Positions 33,851 to 43,326 of a stretch of DNA of 43,415 nt are shown in pieces. Position numbers and translations under genes: made by a program. This DNA comes from Haplosporangium gracile. Taxonomy: Eukaryota; Mortierellomycota; Mortierellomycetes; Mortierellales; Mortierellaceae. The first letter of the stretch is position 1; each line of letters begins with the position of its first letter. Location: contig JAAAUF010000213.1 of assembly GCA_015499985.1 (NCBI GenBank), forward strand, positions 5,515 through 48,929, read 5' to 3'. A model generated the notes under the pieces. It did not search any database and had not been told where the DNA came from. It saw only the letters and a list, made by a program, of their open reading frames with translations.

Positions 33851-34467
33851 AGCACAATGTTTTCTCTCTTACATCCAGTACGTCCATACCAGCTCTCCCT
33901 TTTTCTTTCATTGCGCTATGAATGCAAACGTGTCTCATCCCTGCCAAGGCATTCTTTTTCTTTCTTTCTTATTACCTTCGCGTTGACGTTTTTGGTTATA
34001 TTCTTTTTTCGAGTCACTTTCTTCCTTCCTTTTCACACCTGTACATGTATCATATCCCAATCCACCCACCGCCATACCCCCCCCCCATTGCTCGCTTTCA
34101 GCTATTTATATTGAAATAAAGACATAGGAAAATGTTTATATCGTTTCATTTATTGAATGCTTGGAATGCGATAAGGAAAAAAAATAAAAGATAGAAAGGT
34201 AGGGATTGGCGTAAAGTTGCTTGGTCATGAAAAAGTATAAAGAACATTGCATGCGAGATATATGCTGGAGTACATGGTAAGACTGAGCAAAAATAAAAAA
34301 AAACTGGAGTGGGGGGGTGGGATAAACATGGAACGAAAAAATAGCGCACGGACTTGATCACTCCTCCCAATTTCTACCACCGCCCATTGTTTTTCGCAAA
34401 AACTAACGAGAGTGACAGATGGAAAGCCCTTGACAATGACGCGGGAGCACATATTAAATTGTAAATC
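33851..34467. other. Convergent intergenic region, no gene
   Basis: This lies between the stop of the rightward WD40 gene and the end of the leftward broken secreted-protein frame. It is T-rich on the left, with C-runs near 34079-34087. An AATAAA at 34115-34120 is a candidate polyadenylation signal for the WD40 gene. I see no coding potential. Confidence 0.5.
34115..34120 (+). terminator. AATAAA polyadenylation signal of the GID7-like gene
   Basis: A perfect AATAAA lies 265 nt after the stop codon, within AT-rich sequence. Confidence 0.35.
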
Positions 34468-35151
34468 CTACTCTGCGACCGCGTTCACAAATCCCTGGAT
34501 ATAAATCTGTTCTACCAACAGATTCACTCGCAGATCTCTGATCACGACTGCAACCTTTGCACGAACATGAGCCATCAGGTTAGCCTTGAGCGCCACAAAC
34601 AGGTGTAGCACGTCCTCCTAAGCCGCTCGCTCAACACACTCGACAATCTCGCGTGCATGCTTGCGCAGGCACCGGTCATCAGCGTGGGAACAATGCTTGT
34701 GAATGGCATGGAGACCATGCTGCCGGATTTTGGCGTTGATGACCGCGTTGGTTTATGCGTTGATTTTGGCCGAGATCTTGGGGATGACAAGGTCGAGGTT
34801 TGTTGTAAGCTGTCCGGAGGCGACGACTTTGACTCTGGCGTGGATGTCGGAACAGAGGTCGAGGTTGAGTTTTGCAAGCGCTTTGACGCTCATTTTTGTG
34901 TTTGCTTCAATGATTACATCCAGGAGCGCATCCATGTGGAAATTTCGTTTGGAAAACATCGAGGTCATGGAGACTTCATTGTCCTGAGCGATCGAGCGGG
35001 CTGTGAGCTCGTTGATGCTTCCTCCTGTTAAGGTATTTCCGATAAGAAGAGCGCCGGTGAGACCATTGTTGCTGTGGATGGATGCGGAGGCTGCCAGGGA
35101 TGTAGTCGCGAAGACGGAAAGAATTGCTGCGAGTTCATTGATAATTTTCAA
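34468..35151 (-). pseudogene. Broken secreted-protein gene with two in-frame stops (~227 codons)
   Basis: The frame opens at ATG 35151 with a signal peptide (MKIINELAAILSVFATTSLA) and runs 132 codons to TAA at 34755-34753. Protein-like, helical codons continue in the same frame (ATNAVINAKIRQHGLH-like) to TAG at 34620-34618, and then again (EDVLHLFVALKANLMAHVRA) to a final TAG at 34470-34468. No frameshift or splice signal is needed to connect the three parts. The N-terminal part is rich in Ala, Asn, Ile and Lys. A KALAKLNLDL...ARVKV pattern is echoed later as VALKANLM...RAKV, suggesting an internal repeat. I do not recognise the family. Alternatives are a functional 132-aa truncated protein, stop-codon readthrough, or sequence error. 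Two separate stops favour decay. Confidence 0.6.
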
Positions 35152-35230
35152 CGTGTTTGATTTTTCGTAAAAAACGTGTGAAGAGAGATATAAAAAGATG
35201 AGGATGAAACCGAGAGAGAGAATAGTAGTC

Positions 35231-35693
35231 TTAACTAGAGATTCGTTTCATGATTGCTTTTGACCGAAGTGTGATTATGCATCTTGGAGCCTTCTGTCGA
35301 TTCTCGATTATTATTGGGAAGGGTCCATTGTAATGTTCAAAATCTGCTTCTACTCCATCCATGCCAAGAGGAATACTGCTCCTTTTTTCGCTCCCATATC
35401 GATCGCACGTCTGTCCAAAAGAATCGCTCATGGAAGCAAAGACATCAAGAGGAGCTGAGCCATTACTTGTAGCAAAAAATTGTAAATAAAATCATTCAAA
35501 AAGATCCGAAGTTTTGATCTTCGCGATACCTCCTGAAATGGTTGGACGGCTGGAAGTTGAGCCTGTGCTGGTTCGTAACGTGATAGTTTCGAGGAACAAC
35601 TACAACCTTTGCTGGGGCGTGAGGGTGAGGCAAGACAATCTTGGTATTGGGGCATGTCCGGACACCTATTTTTATATACATAGCTATAGACAT
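35231..35693 (-). CDS. Doubtful small spliced gene, 2 exons, ~132 aa, unknown
   Basis: Exon 2 (35465-35231) has a protein-like frame with VFASMSDSFGQTCDRYGSEK, GMDGVEADFEHYNGPFPIII and no repeats. An upstream exon (35693-35530, frame with RTCPNTKIVLPHPHAP and VVVVPRNYHVTNQHRLNF) joins it through a 64-nt intron (AG-GTATCG to ACAAG) in frame. Start is uncertain: ATG at 35693 overlaps a TATATAAAA sequence that could itself be a promoter element, so the true 5' end may differ. Another frame of exon 1 also looks codable. I recognise no domain. It could be a small secreted or orphan protein, a gene fragment, or chance. It lies between a decayed secreted-protein gene and a secreted peptide gene. Confidence 0.25.
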
Positions 35694-36434
35694 TCGGGAG
35701 ATGAAGTGGGGAGAGGGGGCGCAGGTGAATCAAGCCCGACTTGATTGATTGATCACGCTATTTTGATTACTTTTACTCCGTCAGTTCGACGCGTTGAGTT
35801 TCAAATTAATTTCATGATGGCTTCTCGTTTTAATCACTCTCGCGTCTAGCTAACTAATCATTTGTGGATTTTGTACGCCTCTCTTGGTTTTATTTGTCCT
35901 TGCGCTGTTGTAGGTACATACAGCATATTGAAAGCCGCTCCAAGTCCTCCACTCCTGCTATCTTCCATCAAAGTAACGACGTAAAAGGCAAAACGCACAG
36001 GATAAAAGACGTAGCAAGGATACATAAAAAAAAGCAGGCTAGACGAAATAAATGCCATTAAGCATGGTCAACATCATCAAAGCAAGGAGACGGACGTCTT
36101 GTGTTTCCTGCTGTAGGCCTACTGCAACCAAGAGCCCCCTCTCTTAGCTGCCGTCTAATGGTATGATGAGCACGCTAATATCATAGGCTAGTGCGGCAGA
36201 TTGACAAGGGGAGATAAACGGGTAAAAACACCCCCTTGATATAACACAGCTCAGTTCTGTTATATTACACCATTCATTCCTTTCTCCATCTCTTATATTT
36301 TCCTTCTGCTTTTTTTTTTTCTTTGATCAACAGATTTCGCATCCGCCAACCATCAATATCGATACCAAAACCAACATCAACACTAAGCAAAAGACAAACG
36401 CAACAATCCAAGAATCTTTTGTTTTCAAACAAAA
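35694..36434. promoter_or_regulatory. Upstream region of the secreted peptide gene with two palindromes
   Basis: No gene is seen. A perfect 10-bp palindrome GTAGGCCTAC lies at 36113-36122. An inverted repeat ATATAACA/TGTTATAT lies at 36239-36265, 170-200 nt before the start codon. The leader is T-rich, then CAACA/AAACAAA-rich up to the ATG, a favourable fungal context. The palindromes may be operators or chance. Confidence 0.4.
36239..36265. repeat. Inverted repeat ATATAACA-11-TGTTATAT
   Basis: Perfect 8-bp arms with an 11-nt spacer, positioned where a core promoter element or dimeric activator site would sit for the downstream secreted peptide gene. Confidence 0.5.
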
Positions 36435-36776
36435 ATGAAGTTGACCTTTTCCGCTTTCTGCGTGGCAGTCGTCATGCTATCACTCGCATCTACAACCACC
36501 GCCACCACCGTCACTGCCGTCCCATCCAGTAACGATAACTTTGGACCTGTCTCGAGCACCGCCAGTGGAACAACTCCCTCCATGGGTCGTCGACGACAAC
36601 TCTTCCTCCCTATTCGTCGCGGACTTGATCCATCGGACTTTGTGAATAGACAAGAAGCAGCTCGTGCGAAGGAGGCTGCTGCTGCTGCTGCTGCTCCACC
36701 TTCCGATTCTGCGCCTGCTCCGCAGGCCATTGCTGCTGAACCATTGCCTGTTTCCCCACCAGTCCAAACTGCTTGA
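36435..36776 (+). CDS. Small secreted protein, possible Kex2-processed peptide precursor, 113 aa
   Basis: Single exon. The N-terminus MKLTFSAFCVAVVMLSLAST is a clear signal peptide, with likely cleavage near residue 23. A Ser/Thr-rich stretch leads to GRRR (52-54), QLFLPI (55-60), RR (61-62), then a DPSDFVNRQEAARAKEA helix with seven consecutive Ala and a Pro/Ala-rich tail. The protein has one Cys, and that lies in the signal peptide. The dibasic pairs resemble Kex2 sites of fungal pheromone and ribosomal-peptide precursors, which would release the hexapeptide QLFLPI or the C-terminal part. The start follows a CAAACAAAA context, and AATAAA lies 120 nt after the stop. Family unknown. A cell-wall or orphan secreted protein is equally possible. 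Confidence 0.7.
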   Translation: MKLTFSAFCVAVVMLSLASTTTATTVTAVPSSNDNFGPVSSTASGTTPSMGRRRQLFLPIRRGLDPSDFVNRQEAARAKEAAAAAAAPPSDSAPAPQAIAAEPLPVSPPVQTA

Positions 36777-37116
36777 GAGAAGACTCCAGCTTTTCGAGTC
36801 TTTTAAAAGAATTCTACTATTGGGAGGCGTGTGCGTTTTCGTTTTCGTTCACACGAGTCATAACAGCAGGGGCTCCTCTCTTCTTACTACTACTTAATAA
36901 ACACTCCACAAAGGCGTGTCAGACCATTTACGCCATGGTTTACAAACTGTCCATGCCAGGGTTTGAAAGGAAGACATGATATTTTCATTTATTATTTTTG
37001 CTGCTGTGCATTATTTTTTATGTTGACGAGTAATGGAGAACAAGTAAAGGATAAAGAGGAGAGTGCCCGCCGACAACTGTCCTTGGAAAAGGAATGGTGT
37101 CAGTGTTTATTATTGT
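36777..37116. other. Convergent intergenic between secreted peptide and MFS genes
   Basis: No gene. AATAAA at 36896-36901 serves the rightward peptide gene. TTTATT at 36988-36993 reads AATAAA on the minus strand, 124 nt past the MFS stop. Confidence 0.5.
36896..36901 (+). terminator. AATAAA polyadenylation signal of the secreted peptide gene
   Basis: Perfect hexamer 120 nt downstream of the stop codon at the end of a CT-rich stretch. Confidence 0.45.
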
Positions 37117-39194
37117 TTATTTTACCTCCTCAATATCTGCAACGCTAGCGATTTCCGAGTTCGACTCAGGCTTGGCCATGACAGGCTGGATGGGCAGACC
37201 CCAGGAGCAGACACAGCAGACAAGAGTGATTGCAAAAGTGACCCAGCAGACAATCTTCCAGCCATGCATGAACGAGGGCAGGTACATTGCATCGATGCCT
37301 CCACCATAGATGAAGAGCTCTTGGACGGCTTCTGGGGGCATACCCGAGATGATGACCTTGAAGCAGATAACGATGGCAATCATCTGGGACAACATTGTGA
37401 ACATTATACGGAGGGATGATGAGGCAGACCGTTGTTGAGGGAGGATACAGAGCATCGAGATCGAGGCCGAGGGAGACTGGTAGAGACCCCAGCCGAGGCC
37501 GTTAACCAGCAGCAGCGCAGAGATTGTCCAGGTGTTGGTCTCGGGCTTGATGACTAGGGGCATGATTAAGGTTGCGAGCGAAGCCAGGGCAAGACCGGTA
37601 GTGCAGAGATAACGGAATCCGATCACGTCTGCCAAACGACCGGCAGGCATACCGGCAATCATGATGCCCAAACCAAAAGGGATCAGCAGGATACCAGCCA
37701 TCAGCGGGTCCTTGCTGTAAGGGCCCTGAAAGAAGAAGATGAAGGAAAAGGTTAAGTTGGTACGGGCGACACCACCGGCGAGACCACCGAGGACGACCGT
37801 GTTGTTGAAGACCCAATTCTTGAACAGATTAAAGTCCAAGAAAGGAGCCTTGGCAGGGTTATAACGCTTGCCGCCGCGGACGAATGTCTGTTGGATGATG
37901 AACACAATAAAAAGGACACCCATGGCGATACCCATGCCGATCAGCGAAGAGTTCTCCGAGATCTTGCCGTTTGGGAACAAGGCACTGACGACGACCACGA
38001 ACAAGAGGACTAACGTAGCCGTCAGACTGATGAATCCAGTGTAGTCGAACGTAGGAGCCAGCTTCCTCGCAGTCGCATACTCAACATGAGTAAAGATCGT
38101 GTCATGACAGTACAGGAATCCAGCCAATGTGCCAAGCGCTCCAAAGGGCAAGTTGAAGAAGAACACCCACTTCCAGCTGGCCTTGACAGTCGCTCCTCCA
38201 ATGACGGGTCCCAGAATCGTTCCGGCCGCAAAAGCAATGTTGATGATACCACTGGCGAGTCCGACTTGGTTGTAGGGATAAAACTTGTCGGCGACGATGG
38301 CGAAGCAGTTGGAGAAGAGGAGAGCGCCTCCGAGACCTTGGACTACACGGTAGCCGAGGAGATCATAGCCGTTGTACTTTCTTTGAGCGAGTCCACAAAG
38401 GAGGGATCCCAGCGTAAAGACAGAAAACCCAATGTTGAACATGCGGCATCTAAAACAGATCAAAGTTAGGAGATCATGAGGAAGAATGAATGAACAATGG
38501 ATATGAAAGGCTGCTGAAAGCGTGTGCTAGAAGAGATAAAGGACTGAAAAAAGGACGCACCGGATACCCTTGAGGCCTGCATCGCCAACGTAGCCAAGCA
38601 GAGGAACAGTGGCTGTGATGGCCAGAGTGTATGTTAACAACACCCAAATGATTGTAGCAAAATCGATCTAATAAGCACAACACAACGCCAGAAGAACGTA
38701 AACAAAAAAGTGAGCATCAAGTCGGCCAAGTTTATCCAGAGCGAGATGACAAATATCCGAAGAAGAGTGTGGAGCCGAAAAGGAGCGCCAAAGGAAGAAA
38801 TTGCCGAGGGAAGAAGTGAATTAAGAAAAGAGCGAGTGAACATTTATCTCGAAAGACTTACGTCAAGATTCTTCATGAGATCCGGCAGCGCCACAATAAG
38901 GGCAGAACCCTGAAGGGACACGAAAAGAGCTCCAAGGGTGGCTGTGGCAAGGACTATCCATCGTCTGGATGGAGGTTCGGTCTTTGTGATGCGGGCCTTG
39001 GCCATCTCAACATCCAGCGAGGCCTGAGCCATGTTCTGGTGGTCCATACTCGTTGTCCTCTCTAACTTTGGCGGTGATAATTCTTCACCTCCAGCTGGTC
39101 CTTCAATGTGGGTTGCTGAACCAGAGTGGTCTGAACCGGTGGTTCCGGAGGAGGGGTCGTCCAAGTGCTCTATGTATTCTTGTTTGTCAGCCAT
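37117..39194 (-). CDS. DHA2-type MFS exporter, 3 exons, 590 aa
   Basis: Exons: 39194-38862, 38667-38561, 38449-37117 (1773 nt, GT-AG). After an acidic, disordered N-terminus (about 80 residues, MADKQEYIEHLDD), the first membrane helix reads LGALFVSLQGSALIVALPDL. This is the position of the LD-x-T/S-V-V-x-V-A-L-P motif of the 14-TM DHA2 drug:H+ antiporters, here without its first Asp. Also seen are GYVGDAGLKGIRCRMFNIG (motif A region), GYRVVQGLGGALLFSN, GTILGPVIGG (motif C-like) and about 14 hydrophobic segments. These transporters export drugs, toxins or metabolites at the plasma membrane. The start is the ATG followed by MADKQ; an upstream in-frame extension is Pro/Phe-rich and unlikely. Substrate is unknown. 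It neighbours a secreted-peptide gene in convergent orientation. Confidence 0.92.
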
Positions 39195-41378
39195 AACGCG
39201 TGTGAGTGTGTATGCGTGATGTGTGTTGGTTGAGCGCAATGAGTGTGATGGAAGGAATGCGAATATTAATGGGTGAGGGAGTAGTGGTTTATAAATACTC
39301 AATAAGAAAAAAGTCTGCTGTGGTTGTGGATAGGATGGGGGCAACTAAGATGCAAGAAAGGGCGTCGAAAAGTCAAAGGAAGAACGAAGAAGGGGGGAAG
39401 ACAAAGAGACGAAATTCAGTAGGCAAGTGAAGAGAAACGAAAGGGGGGGAAAAAAAAAAGGAAAGTGGGTGAGGATGGCCGTTCTTTATCAGGAAACTTC
39501 GAACCTCTCAGGCAGGGACGCTCTTTCCCTAGCCTGTTCTGCCTTGCATTGTGCTGTATTTGTTAAAGATGCAGTGGCTGTCCAAAGCAACAAATTATGA
39601 AGCAACTGGACAAAACGAACAACATCAAATGAGTTGTCAGCAACCGCTAGCATTGACAGCATACACATTCGAACAGCAAAACAGGCAAAGCGGACGGGTA
39701 TTCGTTCTGCCCGGGAGATTTTTTTTTCTTTAGCGTTTTTTCTTTTGTTGATGCTGACGGTGTTAGTTGCAAATAGGGATTAAAAGAGGCGTCTGCGCTA
39801 TGGCAACGGGAAAAGAAAAAGAAAACGACGTGCGCTTCAGGAGGGAGGATAAATACCCGCAAAGAAAAAAAATGTCCATGCGACCCGAAAAGCTTGAACT
39901 TTAATTTGCGACCCTATTGGCCATAAAGGAGTTGGTTCGGTGCGTCGAATAAGAGGAACTGCTTACATTTGGAAATGAATAAGACTCGTTGTGTCAGGAG
40001 ACAACTAAAGGTAAAGATGGCTGAATATTTCCCGATGCAAGAGTGAAATAGAAGCGACTCATCAGATTTGTCAATCCAGTCTCATCGAAGACACACCTGA
40101 GGCCAGGAAAAGAGGAGCGAAGATCTCTCTGCTCGAGGAGTAGTATCGGGAGACCTGAAAAGAAAGAACCAGATTTGTTTTTGCCTCGGTTTTTGTTATT
40201 TTTCGAGCCCTCTGTATACGAATCTTTATTAAACTTTTCCCCTTAAGACACCCGCATAAGTACATGTACTGTAACGGTTCATTTCGAAGTGAAAGGCAAA
40301 AGAACTGCACATAGGAGTGGAAAATGGCAATTCTTTTAGGTGAGGTATGGTTTGCATTCAACCTCGCCCTTGTTTTTGCTCGGGACCACAATTAAATCAC
40401 TAATTTTGAGTACACGCTGCAGAACAAAACACAGATTGATATCTCGAAATGGAAGTCCACCGACCTACTTTTTGAGAATCACCATCCTTCCTTGTTTTCA
40501 GTCAAGAGACTCACTAGACGCATAGAAAGTATCAACAATATGTTGCGGTTGCAGCGAGTTCAACGTATTGCTGCACTGCTTCCTCCTTTAAACAGTGCTC
40601 GTTAGTTACTTGAATGTAGCTTTTTGAAAAAAAAAAAATCAAATATTTATGCTTATGATGCGTCTCGTCTCTCAAGTTTCAACCTACTTTTTCTCAATAT
40701 GTTATTTGTTTACCTGCTCGCGCTTGCACCATCTTCAACAATGACAAAAAACAGAAAGCGACGGTAAGAGCTGCAGTATGTATTTGCAAGAAATAAAGAA
40801 ACAACGAAAAAAAATAAATGGCTAGTCATTTTTTTTTTGCGTTGCTTGTTGGTTAAAACCTTTAAGCTATTCGGACGCGAAAAGGTAAAAGGCAAGAAGA
40901 ATGGTCGAGAAAGAGAAAGAGGGCGAGAAAATTCTCGGAATTGTTTAGTAAGGAGAACTAAAATAGATACTTTGATGGCATGACACAATGTGTTTTCAAA
41001 ATGTGGGACACTCGCTAGTGTGGATATTTCATTGTGACACGGAAGTAAAAGGTGTGAACAATAGGAGAAAGAGGATTCTGCGGGATAACAAATGTCCATT
41101 GCGGCGGTTGCACTACCCGACGCTTCCTTTCTCTTCTTTCCCTTACAATCGTCGTAGTTCCTGCTGAATATCCCGCGTTAGATGCGCGTTTCTTCTTTTT
41201 AGTAATACTCCAGCCTCAAACGCGACAGGAAAGTTGCAGTATATACGATAATAACAAATACGGTGATACCTCGACCAAGTACGAAGTCAGATGTAACAGC
41301 CCTTAAGTGGATGGATGGATCCTACGATAAAATGGATTTTGATATCTTTTTTGTCGAATCCTTTCACAATTCGTTAAA
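39195..41378. other. Intergenic, no gene recognised
   Basis: About 2.2 kb between the divergently oriented MFS and eS19 genes. The left part is the MFS leader (CA/CT-rich on its sense strand). The right part should hold the eS19 promoter, with a TATATA at 41240-41245. Open frames inside are short, of odd composition and without splice-compatible partners. I see no tRNA or other RNA gene. Confidence 0.5.
41240..41245 (+). promoter_or_regulatory. TATATA element upstream of eS19
   Basis: TATATA lies about 135 nt before the start codon, a plausible distance for a leader of about 100 nt. Support is positional only. Confidence 0.3.
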
Positions 41379-42902
41379 ATGGCTGCCCTCTACTCGGTTA
41401 CCGTGCAGGACATCAACGCACACGACTTCAACCGTGCTTACGCCGCTTACCTCAAGCGGTGAGTATTTTTTTTACTATCACCCGCCCAACAACAACCCAA
41501 CTACCAAGGACATAAAAAAAGAAAAAGAGACGAGAAGGAACCATTAGCGTAGAGGAGAGAACCTACGACTCAGGATTCAGGATTCAGAAGTTTTTAATAA
41601 GACATTGGTCAAATTCCTTGAGGGATTTAAATTCGATCATTTCGATGATCGTTTTTGACGACATTAGGATTCACTCGACTGTAAGGGGAATGAATCATCA
41701 ACCAGAAAAGGAGGATGATCGATTACTCATTGTCCTTTTCCGTTTTTTTTTTTGTGAAAAAACTTAGCTCCGGCAAGCTTGAGATCCCCAAGTGGGTCGA
41801 TCTTGTCAAGACCGGCACCAGCAAGGAGTTGGCTCCTTATGACCCCGACTGGTTCTACGTCCGCGCTGGTAATAACATCAAAGACCTTCAAGCACACCAA
41901 CAAGCAGGACCATACAGCTGCTCGACTGTGGTGGGCAGAACAACAAAAGGGCTTTCTTGACTACAACTACAGAACTCAATGGAGGGATCACCATCATCAA
42001 ATCCGTTTTTTGCTTTCGAGTCAGGATCATCGCTTTTTCAAAGAGCGGCGGAATGAAAATATTTTTTAGCGGGATTCGCGGAAGAGAGGAGAAGGCGCTT
42101 TGAACCTCCCTCACACCCACCTCGTATTTGCCGCCTCGACAATGCCCCTCTTTTTTTCTTGCGCAAAACCTTTTGGCAACAAAACTGGACACACCGCCTG
42201 CGCCAACGCCTGACCTACCATAGGGCGCCTTGACTAGGACGGCTGAAGCTGTACTTGCCCATACAACACAGACCACCATACCACAACCAGCAGACACCAA
42301 CACTCTCGGCGCCCCTTCCTTCCACACTCTTTACCTCTCTGTGTTTGCATCAAAGCTTTAACCCGTTCGCGCCATCAACAATTCTTACATATGTACTGGA
42401 AATGTGGCCCAAAATCAATAACGCTACACTAGCGATTTATCCAATATCAGGAAACCTCCCTCAGCTGCGCCATGCCTACCAATTACAGTTAACTAACGGT
42501 TCACTCGTAATCTCTAATGCTCCAATAGCTTCCGTTGCCCGCCACATCTACCTCCGCCGCGGCGTCGGTGTCGGTGCTCTTAAGAAGCTCCATGGTGGTA
42601 CCGTCAACCGCGGTTCCCGCCCCTCCCACCACGTCAAGTCCTCCGGCTCCATTGCTCGCAAGGTCCTCCAGGCCTTGGAGAAGATTAACGTCTTGGAGGC
42701 TGATGAGAACGGGTACATACTTTTTTCCTACTTTTTGTTTTTTTTTTCGTGCACATGCTTATCTCGCACCACAATTCCATCCGATCATCGAACTAATGCC
42801 TTCTTCTCCCTCTTTCTGTATAATAGTGGACGCAAGATCACCGTCGATGGTCAGCGTGATTTGGACCGCATTGCTGCCTCCGTTGCCCAGGCTCGCGCTT
42901 AA
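41379..42902 (+). CDS. RPS19: 40S ribosomal protein eS19, 4 exons, 146 aa
   Basis: Exons: 41379-41458, 41768-41868, 42529-42712, 42827-42902 (441 nt, GT-AG). The sequence carries the whole eS19 pattern: [92 protein letters not shown] and GGRKITVDGQRDLDRIA. Length equals the family norm (about 145). eS19 binds the head of the small subunit and is needed for 18S rRNA maturation. Introns are long for such a small gene (309, 660 and 114 nt). I looked for C/D box motifs of hosted snoRNAs and found none convincing. AATAAA follows the stop by 28 nt. Codon use is strongly biased to C-ending codons. Confidence 0.97.
41634..41651 (+). repeat. Short hairpin with TTCG loop in eS19 intron 1
   Basis: CGATCAT-TTCG-ATGATCG is a perfect 7-bp stem with a UUCG loop, followed by a T-run. 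Confidence 0.6.
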
Positions 42903-42930
42903 ATGCTGATTTATCCCCCTTTCTCTCCAC

Positions 42931-42936
42931 AATAAA
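42931..42936 (+). terminator. AATAAA polyadenylation signal of eS19
   Basis: A perfect AATAAA 28 nt after the stop codon, in a C/T-rich context. Confidence 0.55.
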
Positions 42937-43130
42937 TCGCCCCACAATTCTGAATTTGACTTGTGCAAAAGGAAGCCAAAAAGAAATCTATGCGATAATG
43001 ACAATGCCGTACGCTAGTTTTGCTGCATTCGTAAGGTTGTGCTCAGAATGTGCCTGGGAAAACGATGTATTGTTTTTAATAACTTGGTGATTAAGAATCA
43101 AGTGATTTGGTTGGTTGTTCGTCACTATTC

Positions 43131-43163
43131 AAGGGTAGACTTTCGCTCACGACGTCTACCCTT
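43131..43163. repeat. Inverted repeat AAGGGTAGAC / GTCTACCCTT
   Basis: Perfect 10-bp arms (43131-43140 and 43154-43163) with a 13-nt spacer, between the 3' ends of two convergent genes. It may shape RNA 3' ends on either strand. Confidence 0.75.
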
Positions 43164-43326
43164 ACATACCTAATTAAGTCAACAGTTCCAACAAACCATG
43201 TTTTGATGGAGACAATTACGATTTATTATTAGGGGATAAAGTAGTTGAGTTGTTGCAAAAACTGGAGTGGAGAGTGGGTATGATGAGAGGCATTCATAGG
43301 AGAAGGCCAAGGCGACAGATAACCTA

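Larger units (their letters stand above)
42903..43326. other. Convergent intergenic region after eS19
   Basis: No gene. The eS19 polyadenylation signal lies at 42931-42936. A strong inverted repeat lies at 43131-43163. The right part is the 3' flank of the leftward gene that enters the window at 43415. Confidence 0.5.

Noticed and set aside
40710..41099. 129-codon minus-strand frame upstream of eS19
   Set aside because: Composition is that of random T/C-rich sequence, and it lies where the eS19 promoter should be.
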